A DNA stretch of 64,000 nucleotides. Origin: Hydractinia symbiolongicarpus (lineage: Eukaryota; Cnidaria; Hydrozoa; Anthoathecata; Hydractiniidae). The position numbers were made by a program, and so were the translations under genes. Below the pieces are notes generated by a model, which saw nothing but the letters and a program-made list of their open reading frames with translations, was not told where the DNA came from and searched no databases. Positions 10,752-23,089 of this stretch are shown in pieces. The stretch covers positions 868,001 through 932,000 of the forward strand of contig NC_079884.1 in NCBI RefSeq assembly GCF_029227915.1, in the 5' to 3' direction. Numbering within the stretch: position 1 is the stretch's first letter; every line of letters begins with the position of its first letter.

Positions 10752-11927
10752 CACCCGATTGAGTGAGTCATAACTGGCGGTAAATATTTTGCTAGGTAAA
10801 TACATAAACAAACCGAAGGTGCTTGGGAGAGACTTAGTTCTTGCCTATCCCTCAGTCAGCTTAAGCTCTAGAGACCGCTAACTAGCTATGTTAAAGATAT
10901 CAATATTTTTCCACTATACTTTGTGTCAGATATGATATAAAATATGCAACTTTTTCTCTGTATAGCTTGCTATACTGGCTTCTTACTAAACTTATTCTCA
11001 GCACATGTCTATAAGACAACTAAAATGAGCTTCAGAGGCACAACATGTGCCACCTAGACTAAAAATATGCACCATATAGACAATCCAACTCAAGAAATCA
11101 TCAATAGCATTGGAACAGCATGGTGTCTGGACGTGTCTGGCTCTGCACTCTCTTCACCTATAACTAAATTACGGAAACTTTTTACCTCCAAAAATAAATT
11201 TTATGACGTTAAACTGAATTGCCAAGTTGTGCTTATAGCGCTAGCTTAACTTAAAAAACTACATCTCTCCAAAAATTTTGATTCTGAAATCGAGATCTGA
11301 GAAAAGAAATTCGTAACTACTCTCAACACTTCTTAAAGAGCCAAAATGTTGTTGTTAGATAGCTAGATTAATAGCAAGTAGATAGAAAAGCTACGGAATA
11401 ACAAAAGGTTGTGTACGTTGGTTTGCTACAATACTACAATAACAATTGTATAAATCAGACCAGACAGACGAGGCGAAGAAGGAACCTCGGTAGGCCAAAC
11501 AGAAAAACAATAACAGACAAACTCGTTTGCACTTTGATCTTGTCGTACTTACGACGTATAGCTAATGTTTTATAAATTTGGCTTAGTGTACATAAAGGTA
11601 CCATACTCTTCATTTACGAAGATCTACTTTGTGAACCTTTGTGTATTCCAAAACAATTAACCATACTCTGAAACCTCACATAACACTTTTCCTTGCATAA
11701 AATTTTACAAGCCGCGCGAAGATATACAGCTTTGGAATAGCATAAACATACAGAAATAGAAGAGTGCACGACATGCTTTAGAAATGCATAGGGGAGGTAT
11801 GGTTATTTAAATTATATATAAGTGTCCCATAGCAGATGGTGCCTTAACACCGTAACTAGATAAGCTATTCTCGGATCCGGGTTGACATTCTTGAAATTTT
11901 CTGTTCATTTTTAACAAAAACTAGAAA
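10752..11927. other. No feature recognised
   Basis: About 1.2 kb without a supportable gene. ATTCTCGGATCCGGGTT near 11870 recurs in inverted orientation near 23980, probably the edge of a dispersed repeat. Confidence 0.5.
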
Positions 11928-12945
11928 TTAAAAAAAGGTTGTGAAGCATTACGCAAGTTGCAAGCAAAATCGAAACTAGCCAATAGTTGACCCTAGTGCT
12001 TTTGTTTTCTTTGATATAATACGACGAGGTGCTTACATCTTACTGCAGCTGATATCTGGAAAATACACCAAAACTGAATATCATAGACATAGAAAACCCT
12101 GGTGACGAGGTTGTAAAATAAACTTGCCGCGGAACAACAACAAATCGTTGTGCAAAAGTTCTGATTTTTTGGCAAAAATACAATATATATATGCGGAATA
12201 TTTCTTTTAAGAAAGTACAAGAAATTTAGATCGCGCGAAACTAAACATAAACGATAACTAAGAAATTTCGTAAAACCTCTTTTTCACAGAATTATAAAAT
12301 TAAATATTGACAATAATCACAATATTGTCAGTGGTGGCCGACGTAAATCCAACATTGATGAAGCTTTTAGCACTAAAAATCCAAGCAAAGTTATACTTTT
12401 ATAAAGTTAAAACCCTTATTTTGAAAGAAATGCAATACATCGAGTTGTACAATCCGTAGTGTGCGAAAATGTCACGAATTAAGGGGATGCGCATCGTAAG
12501 GTACTCTTTCAACCGGAACACAGATAGTAATAGACTTTCAGAGACAAGAAGGCGAACGAAGCAGCATGTGTTTTTTTCACTTAAAAATAACGGCACTAGT
12601 TATGAAAACCGATTTCTTGAAGCCAATGAATCTGCTGCAATAAATTTTGTAAACTCACGGGAAACAATAAACAAAAACAAACAATCTATAGAAACGAAAA
12701 CAATTTATTAACTTTATCAAGATTTATAAAACAGCTTCAAGTTTTTGACAGAAAAACAATAACAACGCGGGATGAGGTTTCGCTTTCTTCTTTTTATCTC
12801 ACATATTGAAAGATAACATCTCTTGCTCATGGTACGCAATCTAAAAAGAAACAGAAAACATTTTTATATATTATATTATATTATATATATAGTAAAGTCT
12901 TTAAATACATTAAAATCCAGTGCCTTTGAGAGACGATATTTAGAG
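11928..12945 (+). repeat. Dispersed repeat A, copy 1
   Basis: Begins CTAGAAATTAAAAAAAGG and matches 15945-16730 through a series of blocks: GCAAGTTGCAAGCAAAAT, AATACATCGAGTTGTACAA, ACTTTATCAAGATTTAT, CAGAAAAACAATAAC and CCAGTGCCTTT. Blocks are collinear with indels between them. Short ORFs on both strands here are not conserved between the two copies, so I treat it as non-coding repeat. Boundaries are approximate. Confidence 0.75.
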
Positions 12946-13089
12946 CTAAATTTCTAAACTACAAATATATATCTTTTTTTGGAAAAGAGTGCTCAAAAAT
13001 TATTTACTAAATACAATATGATTGATACATGCTTGATAGAATTAATAAAGTCATGCAACTCTGTTTACTTTGGGGGTTGTCTTCTTTTG

Positions 13090-13312
13090 GGGATTGGTAG
13101 TTCAGTCGGTAGAGTGTTCACTTCATATTCATATGGGTTCAATCCCATATAACAGCTGTTCCTTAATGAACAGAAATTTAAAGGGTTTTTGTAGCTCAAA
13201 TGGAAGCTTTTTAGCACTCTAGAACCGTCATGCTGTCCCTCCTGGAACAATTGACAGGGTAAATTTATTGCAATTAATGAGGCTAACCACATAAAATATA
13301 GATCACTACTTT
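13090..13312 (+). mobile_element. tRNA-derived SINE, head type 2
   Basis: Starts GGGGATTGGTAGTTCAGTCG, a clear A box, with B box GGGTTCAATCCC about 45 nt later. The head differs from the SINEs at 10397 and 24004. The second half (GTAGCTCAAATG, CCCTCCTGGAA.AAT, GACAGGGTA, AATGAGGCTA.CCA.ATAAAATAT) matches the 3' body of those SINEs. It abuts the Gypsy-like remnant at 13313 and may have inserted into it or into repeat A. Confidence 0.75.
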
Positions 13313-14592
13313 TTGTGGCTAAGACAACAGAATTGAAGGCACTGTTTTCCATTTGGAAAGTACAAATTGTACTTAACAATTTGCTCAAGGTTGCCCTCAT
13401 ACTTACTTGGTTCTGGTTGAGCGCTTTCCGATATATTTGCTTCTATTCCATGGTCATCCATTTCCTCTTCTTCTGCAGTTTCTTCTGCCTCCGTTTTCCT
13501 AGATCTGATATTAGTTTCGCCTCGATCATCATCATTAGTTTCTACTGGATCATCTTCATCTGGTGAACTAACTTTTTCTGGGGTTTCTTTCATCTTTCTT
13601 CTCTCCCCTCTCCTTTTCTTTTGGATGGATGACAGTTTTTTCATCAGGTACATTATCTTTCCCTCTTCATCCGAATCAGAGTCCGAGGATGATGACGAAT
13701 TTTCAGGGAGTTCAGAGGTTTTTTTCGATGGTCTCATTTTGATTGGACTAGCCGCTTCGCTTGGTTTTTTCATCAACTGTTCGCATTTCTGGAGAAGATT
13801 ACGATGCAGTACTTTTGTCCTTCCCATTCCATCTTCTCTTTTGATATGGTATACTGGAATGTCAGGGTTCTCTTTTTCCACAACGTAAATATCTTTTTCC
13901 CAGTATGATCGGAGTTTCCCAGTGCCACCTCGTTCGGAAACATTTTTCACAAGCACTCTGTCACCTACTCAAATTCCATTTCCAAATATTTGTTTATCGT
14001 ACCTCTGTTTGCCTGAAGCTGCTCTCCGTCGGCTGTTCCTTTTAGCAATCTCACATGCTTCTTCGAGTGACTTTTTTTATATTTGTTTTTGTGGTAGGTG
14101 ATTTAAATCAACAGGTGGCAGCATAGTAGCTCTAGTGCGTCCCTTATCACTAACACCTTCGGCACACTCAGTTTTACAACTACCAGTTTCAGACAAATTA
14201 TCATATCCACCATTCACACCACACACACCAACCTGGTCACCATTTACACCACACATATCAACATCGTCACGATTCACACAACACACACCACCATGTTCTT
14301 GATCCTCACCACACACACCATCATATCCACCATCCACACCATGCACATCCCTAGCTCCACCTTTCCTATCAGCGACACTATCACCTCTATCACAACCGAT
14401 CTCTTCAGCTACACCAACAATACTCTCTACAACACTAACATAACCTACCAACATTTTTTCTTTGAGTGCAACACTTTTGGTACCTATATTACGCACAGGA
14501 ACTCTGATATGTTTGGTGTTCGATTGGGTAACTATCACTGGAAACTCGAGATCAGCAGTTATATTTGGGTCTGGCTGAAAGATCCACACTAA
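13313..14592 (-). pseudogene. Gutted Gypsy-type LTR-retrotransposon remnant
   Basis: Two pieces of a Ty3/Gypsy polyprotein lie on the minus strand with the middle missing. The first (14589-14077, 170 codons) has VPVRNIGTKSVALKEKMLVGY, typical of the region after the protease, then a repeated Gly/Val/Asp segment, then LPPVDLNHLPQKQ, which normally precedes reverse transcriptase. The second (about 14068-13400) is an integrase C-terminal end: SLEEACEIAKRNSRRRA, then GDRVLVKNVSERGGTGKL and a chromodomain-like acidic tail. An in-frame stop separates GNGI from VGDRV near 13970. Reverse transcriptase, RNase H and the integrase core are absent, so it cannot move itself. No LTRs were found. Confidence 0.65.
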
Positions 14593-15179
14593 CTTCTTGA
14601 AAAATTTATTGCTATAGGTTTGAGTGTTGAAGAATTTAACAAGATGCGAAAGTAGGTAAACAAAGTAGAATTTCCAGGTAAAGGCACCATTTGATAAAAT
14701 AGTTCAGATTTTGAACACATATCAGTAAAAAGACCCTAGTAGCAAAAGTACAAAAGTTTTTAACCACAAATACCTTAAAGAATAAAGAGGTATTTTCCTG
14801 TTAGTTTTGGATTGGTGACTTAAATTTATTTCCACGATGCATCAAAAAAAAGAAGCAACTTGAGTTTTAGGAAATATTTAAAAATCGTGTAATAAAATTT
14901 AAAAAAAAAGAGTTTTGTTAATCATTATGAATTGAATTTTCTTCTTCTGACTGTAGCTAGAGGTAGCTATCTAGCTAGCTAGCTAATGATTCGATTGAAG
15001 GATGACAGCAAAAATAATTTTCCATGGTGGCCATAGGCACCAAAAAGTAATTTAGTTAGCTAGCTACATCAAACCAAGGAAAAAAACGTAAATATAACTT
15101 TCACATCATCCATACCTTCGCAACTCACTTTTCTTCTGCTGTATGAAAAGAATACCACAAACATGCCAATTCAAGCTGA
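14593..15179. other. No gene; TAGCTAGC-rich sequence
   Basis: Contains clustered AGCTAGCTAGC words near 14970 and 15058, also seen elsewhere in the window (23040, 35930, 45095). No coding or RNA feature could be supported. Confidence 0.5.
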
Positions 15180-15750
15180 TAATTTGGTACTTTAAAATCT
15201 TCTTTTTAATGAAGCCATAAATATAACACGTTTTTGCGCATTATAAACGTTCAAATTAATATAATGTGCCTTCAAAAGGTATATACAAGCTTTCCAAGTG
15301 CAAATATTAAGAGAAATAGCATGCCAACTAAGCCAATTATTATCAGGACTTGGTATAAACTATGTATTTGTGTTAGGTCTGTAAAATACACGATAATTCA
15401 ATTTAGCCGATAGCCGTTTTCTGATTGCTTGAGTGTACTTCCCAGTCTTTCCCTTCCGGCAAACGGAAAATCGGGAAATAACGGGGGGGGGGGGGGGGTA
15501 TGAAAGACGGGGGGTAGGGGGGTACAAAGCCTATTTACTGGCATTTTTAGCTAACATTTATAAGAGCTGCTTGGTCCAAACTTATTTGTTCTATTAGACA
15601 AAAAAATAACCTACCTTTCCGAGAAAAAATATCAGTCATATCTCCTTAAGCTGATTTTATATGATTTTTTTTCTATCGAAATTTTGAGAATCTCAATAAT
15701 TCTCTTGGTATACTTCGCGTAGCAAACGTGCTCCACAATTTTTGCTTCAA
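15180..15750 (+). repeat. Dispersed repeat B, copy 1, with a 16-G run
   Basis: Matches 23090-23830 in the same orientation: TGGTCCAAACTTATTT, AAATATCAGTC.TAT, GAAATTTTGAGAATCTC, TTCTCTTGGTATAC and GTAGCAAACGTGCTCCACAA. Both copies carry a run of 16 G (15483-15498 here) followed by a second G-rich block. No ORF is shared. Confidence 0.8.
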
Positions 15751-15944
15751 ATTTAGCTTCAAAATTTATGAAAACACAAAATTTTCAAGTTTATACACTA
15801 AGTATAACTGCCTCTATTTGGTAGCCAAACTTTTGATGTTGCATGAAGAAATGACCACTCAAATTAATTGCAGTGAAAATATCTCACTGCTGTTAGCTAG
15901 ATATTATGGCCAAACTCTTATAAAATTTAAAAACTTTAAATTAC

Positions 15945-16730
15945 AACTAGAAATTAAAAAAAAGGTTGCGAAGCATTTCGCAAGTTGCAAGCAAAATTAA
16001 ATTATCTAATACTTTGTCCCTAGTGCTTCTTGTTTCTTTGGCACTAACATCTTCCCAAATACATCAAAATTGAATATCATATAGAAGAACCCTGGGGACG
16101 AGGTAGGAAAATGAACGCTCTGCAGAACATTTCGTTGTGCAAAAACAGTTTTTTTTGCGAATAGACTGCGCGAGTATTTGATGTGCGTGGGATATTCTTT
16201 TCAAAATGTGCGAGAATATTAGATTACGCGAAACTAACAAAAACGAATAACGCATGTTAAAATTTTGTACTGCCTTTTCCCACAGAATGATAAAAGTAAA
16301 GAGCGCAATACAAAATTACACTTTTAGCAGTATTCCGAAAGATATGTAATACATCGAGTTGTACAACCCGCAGAAGTTGGTCCTAACATTAACGATTTCG
16401 TAAATGACCTTACAACAAAACAGTATTTTTTTCACGTAAAAAATACCGGCACTAGAAGCCACGGAAGCTGCTGGAACGAATTTCGAAAACTCTTGGGAAA
16501 CAATTAAAACAAAAACAAACAAATCAAAACATTTTTTTAACTTTATCAAGATTTATTAAATAGCTTCAATTTTGGGCAGAAAAACAATAACGGTTTCGCC
16601 TTCTTTTCACCACACGCATTGGAAGATTACATCACTCACTCCCATTGTACACAATCTAAAAGAAAAAGAAAACATTTTCATATAGTGAAGCTTCCAGTGC
16701 CTTTAAGGGATGACCAAGTCAATGGAATTG
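15945..16730 (+). repeat. Dispersed repeat A, copy 2
   Basis: Collinear with 11928-12945 but shorter, because internal segments are missing. It starts shortly after the end of a repeat B copy (15750), so the two families may be parts of one longer element. No conserved reading frame is seen. Confidence 0.75.
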
Positions 16731-17411
16731 AAAGCGCTGTTTTTCATCTCATAAATAATTAAGGCTAATTCGGAAAAGTATAAAAGAAAAAACTAAACAG
16801 TTTGGCAACCAACCATACCAACAGTTTCCAAATCTGACAAAATCATTTTAGAAGTGTTTATTTTTTCAGAATTTGATTGATGCAAGGCCAAGGGAAATTA
16901 AACACATGCTTCTCATCATTCAGGTTTTTTTTCAACCAACATTAATGTAATCACCCAGAGGAAATTATAATGTCTCTTGTCTGCGTTTTAGAAGCTGAGT
17001 ACACAAATACACAAATATTACAAGTGCTGAACTTTGGCAATCATATTTTGCAATCAGACCCTTTTAAAAACTATGCTGAATCATGTCAATTATTAAATTC
17101 AGCACTAATAGAAAAGCACCTTGGATAGGATTCTTTGTTGGATGAATAAAATGACTGACAAATGGTTTATCGTGAATGAAATAGTAATTTTTACACAAAT
17201 AATTTAAAAAATAATGAACTTTTTTATGTGGGTTGTTCTCAAACACATGTGGGCGGTGGACAAGAAACTGTGATGTAATTTTTCTTGGTCTATTATTCCT
17301 GAGAATGTTCTAAAATAAGAGGGTGTCAATAAGCTGCAAACGGCCACAGATATAAGGGCGAGTTCGGGCAACTTTGAATTAAATTAGTGGTTGTCTTCCA
17401 AAACCACTCAT
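16731..17411. other. Left flank of the copia element; no gene seen
   Basis: No supportable coding exon. The last five bases before the LTR are CTCAT (17407-17411), compared with CCCAT after the right LTR, a likely degenerate 5-bp target duplication. Confidence 0.45.
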
Positions 17412-17633
17412 TGTTAAATAGGAATATATATATAAGACTAACCTGTAGGTTATCTTCGCAATAGTTCTTTCTGTGTATAACGCAACGCTAAATTAGTGTG
17501 ATTGATTCAACTCAACACTATTGAACACCACTCTGACTAAACGCAACGAATTACCAATGATACTGGTTCAACACAATTAAAACCCCACCACCAAGTGATT
17601 CTTATTAGTAATCGCCTAGATAGAAGATCAACA
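17412..17633 (-). repeat. 3' LTR of the copia element
   Basis: 222 bp with TG/CA ends. It differs from the other LTR by one extra C and one G/A change. Confidence 0.93.
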
Positions 17634-17660
17634 ATCTCCCTCTATTTTCTTTCTCTTTGG
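17634..17660 (-). other. Polypurine tract of the copia element
   Basis: On the minus strand, an A/G-rich run (AAAGAGAAAGAAAA then AGAGGGAGA) directly precedes the 3' LTR, as expected for the plus-strand DNA primer. Confidence 0.8.
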
Positions 17661-17927
17661 CGTTCAGTTGGTTATTCGAATGTTGACAGGAATTTATAGC
17701 GACTCCTACTCGCTTAGTACAGTGGTCTAGGGGCAAAACTGGCTTTTCACCAAAACCCTCTACTGTACTAGTCTTGGTTAAGTCATCACTACATGTATCT
17801 CTCTTTCTTTGTGTGATTACTTGTGTGGAATTTAAACATAAAAATTCTAAAAGATAAAAACTCAAAAAAACTTAATTTTTGAACACAATATTCAAATTTT
17901 CATAACTCAACATTTAATTGGTCATTA

Positions 17928-20900
17928 TTATTCTTCATGACCCCTCTGTAGCACATTCATTAAGAGTGTGCTATTTGCTCCTTGTTTTGGTAACACGTCT
18001 GCTAACTGATGTTTGGTAGAAATCCACTTCAATTCAATCTCTTTCTGATTGATACTCTGTCTAAGGGAAGCCATATCAACCCTTAACCGTTTGTCTTCCA
18101 AAGATTTTGTTGAATGGGCAGCTTTAAACAATGATTTGTTATCTGTATGACATAAGATGCCTTCTAGATTAGTATTCAACACTTCATTTATCACATTCTT
18201 CACCCATATGCATGTATCAATACCATTAACAAGAGCTAGTGTCTCAGCAGCAAGAGTGCTACGCGCAACTCTCTTAATCTTTTTAGACTGCCATGTGATA
18301 GGTGCCATAAGATTCTCAACACCTTTCAGGAAAATAAAAATTCCACTTTGAGAGCTGCCAACTTGAAGGTTCCCAAATGAAGCATCAGAATATAAGATCA
18401 GTTGTAATGGAAGCTTAAGTTTCCAAAATTTCAAGGAAATGTTGGGATCCAATTTCAACTTCTTTACCACTTTATTGGCTCTCATGACATCATCAACTAC
18501 TGCACAGTTTAGTTTTATGCTTAGCTGGCACACATCAAATGAAATGTCAGGCCTTGATTGCGATGACATCCAGTTTAGTTGCCCACATATACATCGGAAG
18601 TTTGATTGTTCTTCATGTGATAGTTGACGATGTCTGTCTGTTGTGTTTTGAATCTTGACCAGTTCCATACCTGCCACATAGTTCTTTTGGTCATAGTTAA
18701 TTGAACCATTAGATTGTTGTATATTGACACCAACATATTTGAAATTGGAGTAATCTTCAGATCCAATGAGAAAAGTTTCTCTGATAGACGAAATGACCTT
18801 CACTTGAAAATCATGGGATCCTCCCCATAAAAAATCATCAACATGTATTACAATCAGTCCTTGGCAGCAGTCATCTTGAATCCAATAAAATAATGCTTCA
18901 TCAAATAAAGACATTTTCAACCCCAAGCCGATTAGCTCTTCCTTCACACGTAGATACCAAGCTCTTGAAGCATCAGCAAGGCCGTATACAACTTTATTTA
19001 GTTTCCAGAACACACCTGTTGTATTTGCTTCCTTTGGGGGCTTTATGATAACCTCTCTGTCAATCTGGTTGCCTTGAAGAAATGCCGTCTTGACATCTAA
19101 GGTGTGACATTCCTATTCATAGGTTGCTAACATCGTAAGTACAATGCGAAGACTTTCTTTTGAAAAAGTTGGGGAGTCCTTAGTCAGATTTTTGACCTCT
19201 TCTTCTTCAAAACCTCTTATGACCAAACGAGCTTTAACTGTTTTGTATCCCTCTATATTTTTGTTGTGACCACCCATCTTGTGGATATTGGAGATTGACC
19301 CTTATCTTCTATGGTGGAGAAAACTTTGTTGTCTTCCCAATTGGCTAATTCTTTATACTTTGCATTTAGGACCTCATCTGTAACAGTTGCTTGAGTCGAT
19401 AATAGTACTTCTTCAGTTTCGTTTGTCTCAACAACAGGTTGCCAGTCACTCACACATCTTTTGAAATCTAACCAATTTATTTCACCTGTGTCTTCATTTT
19501 GGAAATTTAAACAGCTACCATACATTGAGGCACCCTCTGATGTTGTTTCTTTTGTTGTTTGTAAATTTGTTGTTTTCTCATTTTCTGGTTCTTCTGTATT
19601 GTTACTGTCAAAATCATCTGCACCAACATATTCACCAAAAACACCATCGCGTTCAAGCGGAATGCAATTGTTCACTTGTGTAGTTGTCACTTCAGTACTC
19701 CTTTCTGTGTCTTGTAAAGGTTTTTGTGAATGCGAAACTTGGTCCAACTTCTGCAAGCGACACATGTGTACTCTAACATAACTTCCACCATGTTTTACAA
19801 GGACTTGCTTATTCTCCTGTCCAATTACAGTGCCTGGTCCATGCCATTTTTCACTGTCTTTTCTCTTATAAAAAACTCTATCTCCATTGATATATCGCTC
19901 ATCATTGTAACACTGAACATTATGTCTCAATGCTCTTTGTATACGCTCAGAAGACTCTGCTGCTATAAAGGCTCTTCGTGATGCATGCATTACAGCAAGG
20001 TTATGGGCCACGGTTTTGCTTGAAACTGTGTCATTCATAGCTGGCAAATGATCAGTGAGGATGCAGGGATAGTCGTGATTTTTACCATAAACAAGTTGAT
20101 TTGGTGAGAATCCCTTGTTGTTTGATAAAGAATTCTTTGCACTTATAGCCCAGAATAGTGCCCGATTGTGTGTACATTTTGTGTCTTCAATAATTTTTTT
20201 CAGCATTTCCTTAATCATACCATTGTGTCATTCACATAGTCCATTTGACCAAGGACTTTCAGCTGCAGTTGTTGAAAACTCTATGTTAAACTGCTCACCC
20301 ATTTCTTCATACACTTTGTTAACAAATTCTCCACCATTATCAGCAAGAAACTTCCTTGGTTGACCAAATCGGGCTAACCAAATTTCAAAGATAATATCTG
20401 TTATTACATCTTTGTCTTTCGTCTTTGTCAATTTTGCTGATGAAAATCTGGTAAAAACATCTATGATATGGATAAACCATAATGATTGCGAAAGTTGCAC
20501 AAGATCTAGAGCCACACACTGATTAAATTCTGATGACATTGGTAAGCCAACAATAGGGCGCGGTCTTGGTTTTCTGTATTTGATGCACACTTCACAAGAG
20601 TTTGATACTTCATCGATGACTTTCATAACTTCACTTCGGTCATTTAAGAAGGAATTAGATGCTTTGATGAGAGATTTTAATTTTTCAGCACTTGGATGGC
20701 AAAATTGACGATGAAGTTTGATGATCTTACTTTTTCTTGATTTTGTACTTGCACAAACAAAGGCAACCTGGGGTAACAAGTGGTCATGTTTCTTTCCATC
20801 CATCTCTATTATGTTGTTGTTCAAAGGTATGCAATAATGACCTGTAGTGGTAAATTTTAAAGGATAGTATTCTCCAAACATTGTAACCGAATCGTTGATA

Positions 20901-22074
20901 AAATCTAAAACTGCCTCTGCTTTTTTCATGGAAGCTTGACTCAGTAACAAAGGAATTTCGTTTGGGACAATTTCTGTCTCCAGATAAACTTCTTTTGAGC
21001 CAATAATTACAGGTAAGAACACTCTTTTCATAGAACAAACTGCTTCACTATCTCCAAATTTAAATCTTATTTGGCTGGGATGCTCTTCGGGCAATCTATC
21101 ATTTTCAAGATTATCAATAAAACATTGATACCAAGTATTACCACAAACGGTCTTTGTGCAACCACAGTCTAAAACTGCACATGACAGAGTTTCGCCAACC
21201 AGAGATTGCATTTCATCTTCTCTGATTTTTGCAAAAAACGTAACCTTAGAATGACTGTCATCTTTTCTAACATCCTCAGGTTCCTGGTTCTCATAAGAGT
21301 GTGGACAGTTTGAAGCACAGTGATATATAGATTGGCAAATATTGCATCTTGATGGACTTCCAGATTGATCGGATGGATTCATTCTTCTATTGTTGGGTGT
21401 GGTTTTCTTCCTGTATATCTCTGATTTGAAGCAGTTGCAGGTCTTCCTCTTCTAAACCTTGAGCATTGATATCCCCCTCTTTGAGTGAAGTAATTTTGCT
21501 CAATTGTATCTGCACTTGCCTGAAGAACTGGTTCTATCTTTACTTCAGTATTTGCTCCTAATGAGGCCACCGTATCCCCAAATATTTTCTTTAACTGCCA
21601 TACCATTGCATCATACCGTAGTTCATTTAAAGTTGCTCTTGCTAACTGTTGCTGCTCTGGTGTAAGGTTGGCACTTTGTAGAACTCTATATGCCAACACT
21701 CCATCAGGAAGTACCATATTATGTCATTGGATCTTATGGTATAACCGTTCAAACTCTATAAGATAGTCATTCATACTCATCTCAGGCGGTCGCTTAAATT
21801 TTTCAAAGGTTTCATAAGCTAGGTAAGCAGTTTGATTCTCATCTTTTAAATATATTTTGTCCAATCTGTTAGTAATGGCTTTTACTCCAGTTGCTGCACT
21901 TATCTGTTCAATGTCTAATTCTAGAACTGATTCTTGAGCTTTCCCTCTTAAGCCCATGAATATAGCTGGCCCTTGTTTTTCTGCCTTTAATTCTGTCAGT
22001 GCTTGCATATTTGCACTTCTTTTTTCCAATCTTTGTAACTCGTCTCTTTGTCTAATGATGGTGGGGGGACCCAA
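17928..22074 (-). pseudogene. Copia gag-pol, broken by stops and frame changes
   Basis: Gag (22074-21379) has an in-frame TGA at 21724-21726. The frame changes at 21379-21382, where gag stop and a new ATG overlap. The 384-codon piece that follows carries a CX2CX4HX4C zinc knuckle (CNICQSIYHCASNC), a protease site with the unusual core DCG (AVLDCGCTKTVCG), and an integrase with HH-CC and Asp/Asp/Glu motifs (LADNGGEF). An in-frame TGA sits at 20228-20230 right after the integrase Glu. Another frame change falls near 19253-19262 and a TAG at 19113-19115 inside reverse transcriptase. The last piece (19013-17928) has the IHVDDFLWGG catalytic site and an RNase H with SDASFG and AAETLAL. It probably makes no full polyprotein. 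Confidence 0.9.
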
Positions 22075-22097
22075 CTTTTTGACATTACACTTTTATT

Positions 22098-22109
22098 CCT
22101 CTGCTACCA
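22098..22109 (-). other. Primer-binding site for initiator tRNA-Met
   Basis: TGGTAGCAGAGG on the minus strand, one nt inside the 5' LTR. It is complementary to the conserved 3' end (CCUCUGCUACCA) of animal initiator tRNA-Met, a usual copia primer. Confidence 0.9.
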
Positions 22110-22110
22110 T

Positions 22111-22331
22111 TGTTAAATAGGAATATATATATAAGACTAACCTGTAGGTTATCTTCGCAATAGTTCTTTCTGTGTATAACGCAACGCTAAATTAGTGTGA
22201 TTGATTAACTCAACACTATTGAACACCACTCTGACTAAACACAACGAATTACCAATGATACTGGTTCAACACAATTAAAACCCCACCACCAAGTGATTCT
22301 TATTAGTAATCGCCTAGATAGAAGATCAACA
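22111..22331 (-). repeat. 5' LTR of the copia element
   Basis: 221 bp with TG/CA ends, followed outside by CCCAT. It should contain the element promoter. A TATATATA stretch (about 22124-22132) is present in both LTRs; its role is not shown. Confidence 0.93.
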
Positions 22332-23089
22332 CCCATATTTTCCCGAACTTGCCTAGAGCATTTCCAAAATTCAATTCCTTGAAACATACCTTGTGGACGA
22401 TAGTTGCTTTAAGAGAAAGGAGTTAATAAAGTTTATAAGTTATTGATCAAGTAAATTTTATCAAAAACCATCAAAAACAGTTCTTTTAAGAACTTTGCTA
22501 CCACATAGTTTATCTTATGGTCTATGTTGGTTTTTTCAGGTGAATACTTCAATTTTTTTCTAAACGCTAAACTTGACCAAAAACGCCTGCACGTTTTACG
22601 GTGTATGCAGCTTATCAGCACCCTTGTTCTAAAATTACAAGCAGTTTCGAAGATACCCACGCCGTTTAGAGGACATGTGCGGCTTGGGCATCCTTGGAGT
22701 TCTCTGTTTAATGACAGTTTTAATGTTTTAATGTCATTTTAAACCTTGTTCTCAGGGAGGGTGTACGGACAACTAATTTCTATTGACAATTACATTGCTG
22801 TTGATTTGATAGCAAAAGTGGATATTTTTTTTAATTACTGTAACAGGTTACTTATATTATAAATAAAAAACTGTGATAAAAAACGGTTGGTCGGCTTACT
22901 CTAGCACCCAGAGCTATTTGTTTTGTCTGCGCCCTAGCTACAGGTTTTCCTATATCTGGCTATCAGTTAGGTAGTAATACAGCTTCTCCATATGTATTCT
23001 ACATATGACTTTCAATTCTTTTATACAAAACAGAGCTCTAGCTAGCTACCTTTCGTGTGATTAAGCCTTACCTTGATTTGGATAAAACC
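22332..23089. other. Right flank of the copia element; no gene seen
   Basis: AT-rich, with short unsupported ORFs on both strands. Nothing recognisable. Confidence 0.45.

Larger units (their letters stand above)
17412..22331 (-). mobile_element. Full-length Ty1/copia LTR retrotransposon
   Basis: A 4.9-kb element transcribed on the minus strand. It has two terminal repeats (22111-22331 as 5' LTR, 17412-17633 as 3' LTR) that differ by one base change and one indel, both TG...CA ended. A primer site for initiator tRNA-Met lies one nt inside the 5' LTR, with a purine tract before the 3' LTR. Domain order gag, protease, integrase, reverse transcriptase, RNase H is the copia order. Nearly identical LTRs point to recent insertion, but the coding frame is broken in at least five places (see the gag-pol entry). 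Confidence 0.93.

Noticed and set aside
14293-14592. Plus-strand Thr/Ile-rich ORF over the Gypsy remnant
   Set aside because: Antisense of the repeated Gly/Val/Asp segment; no independent support.
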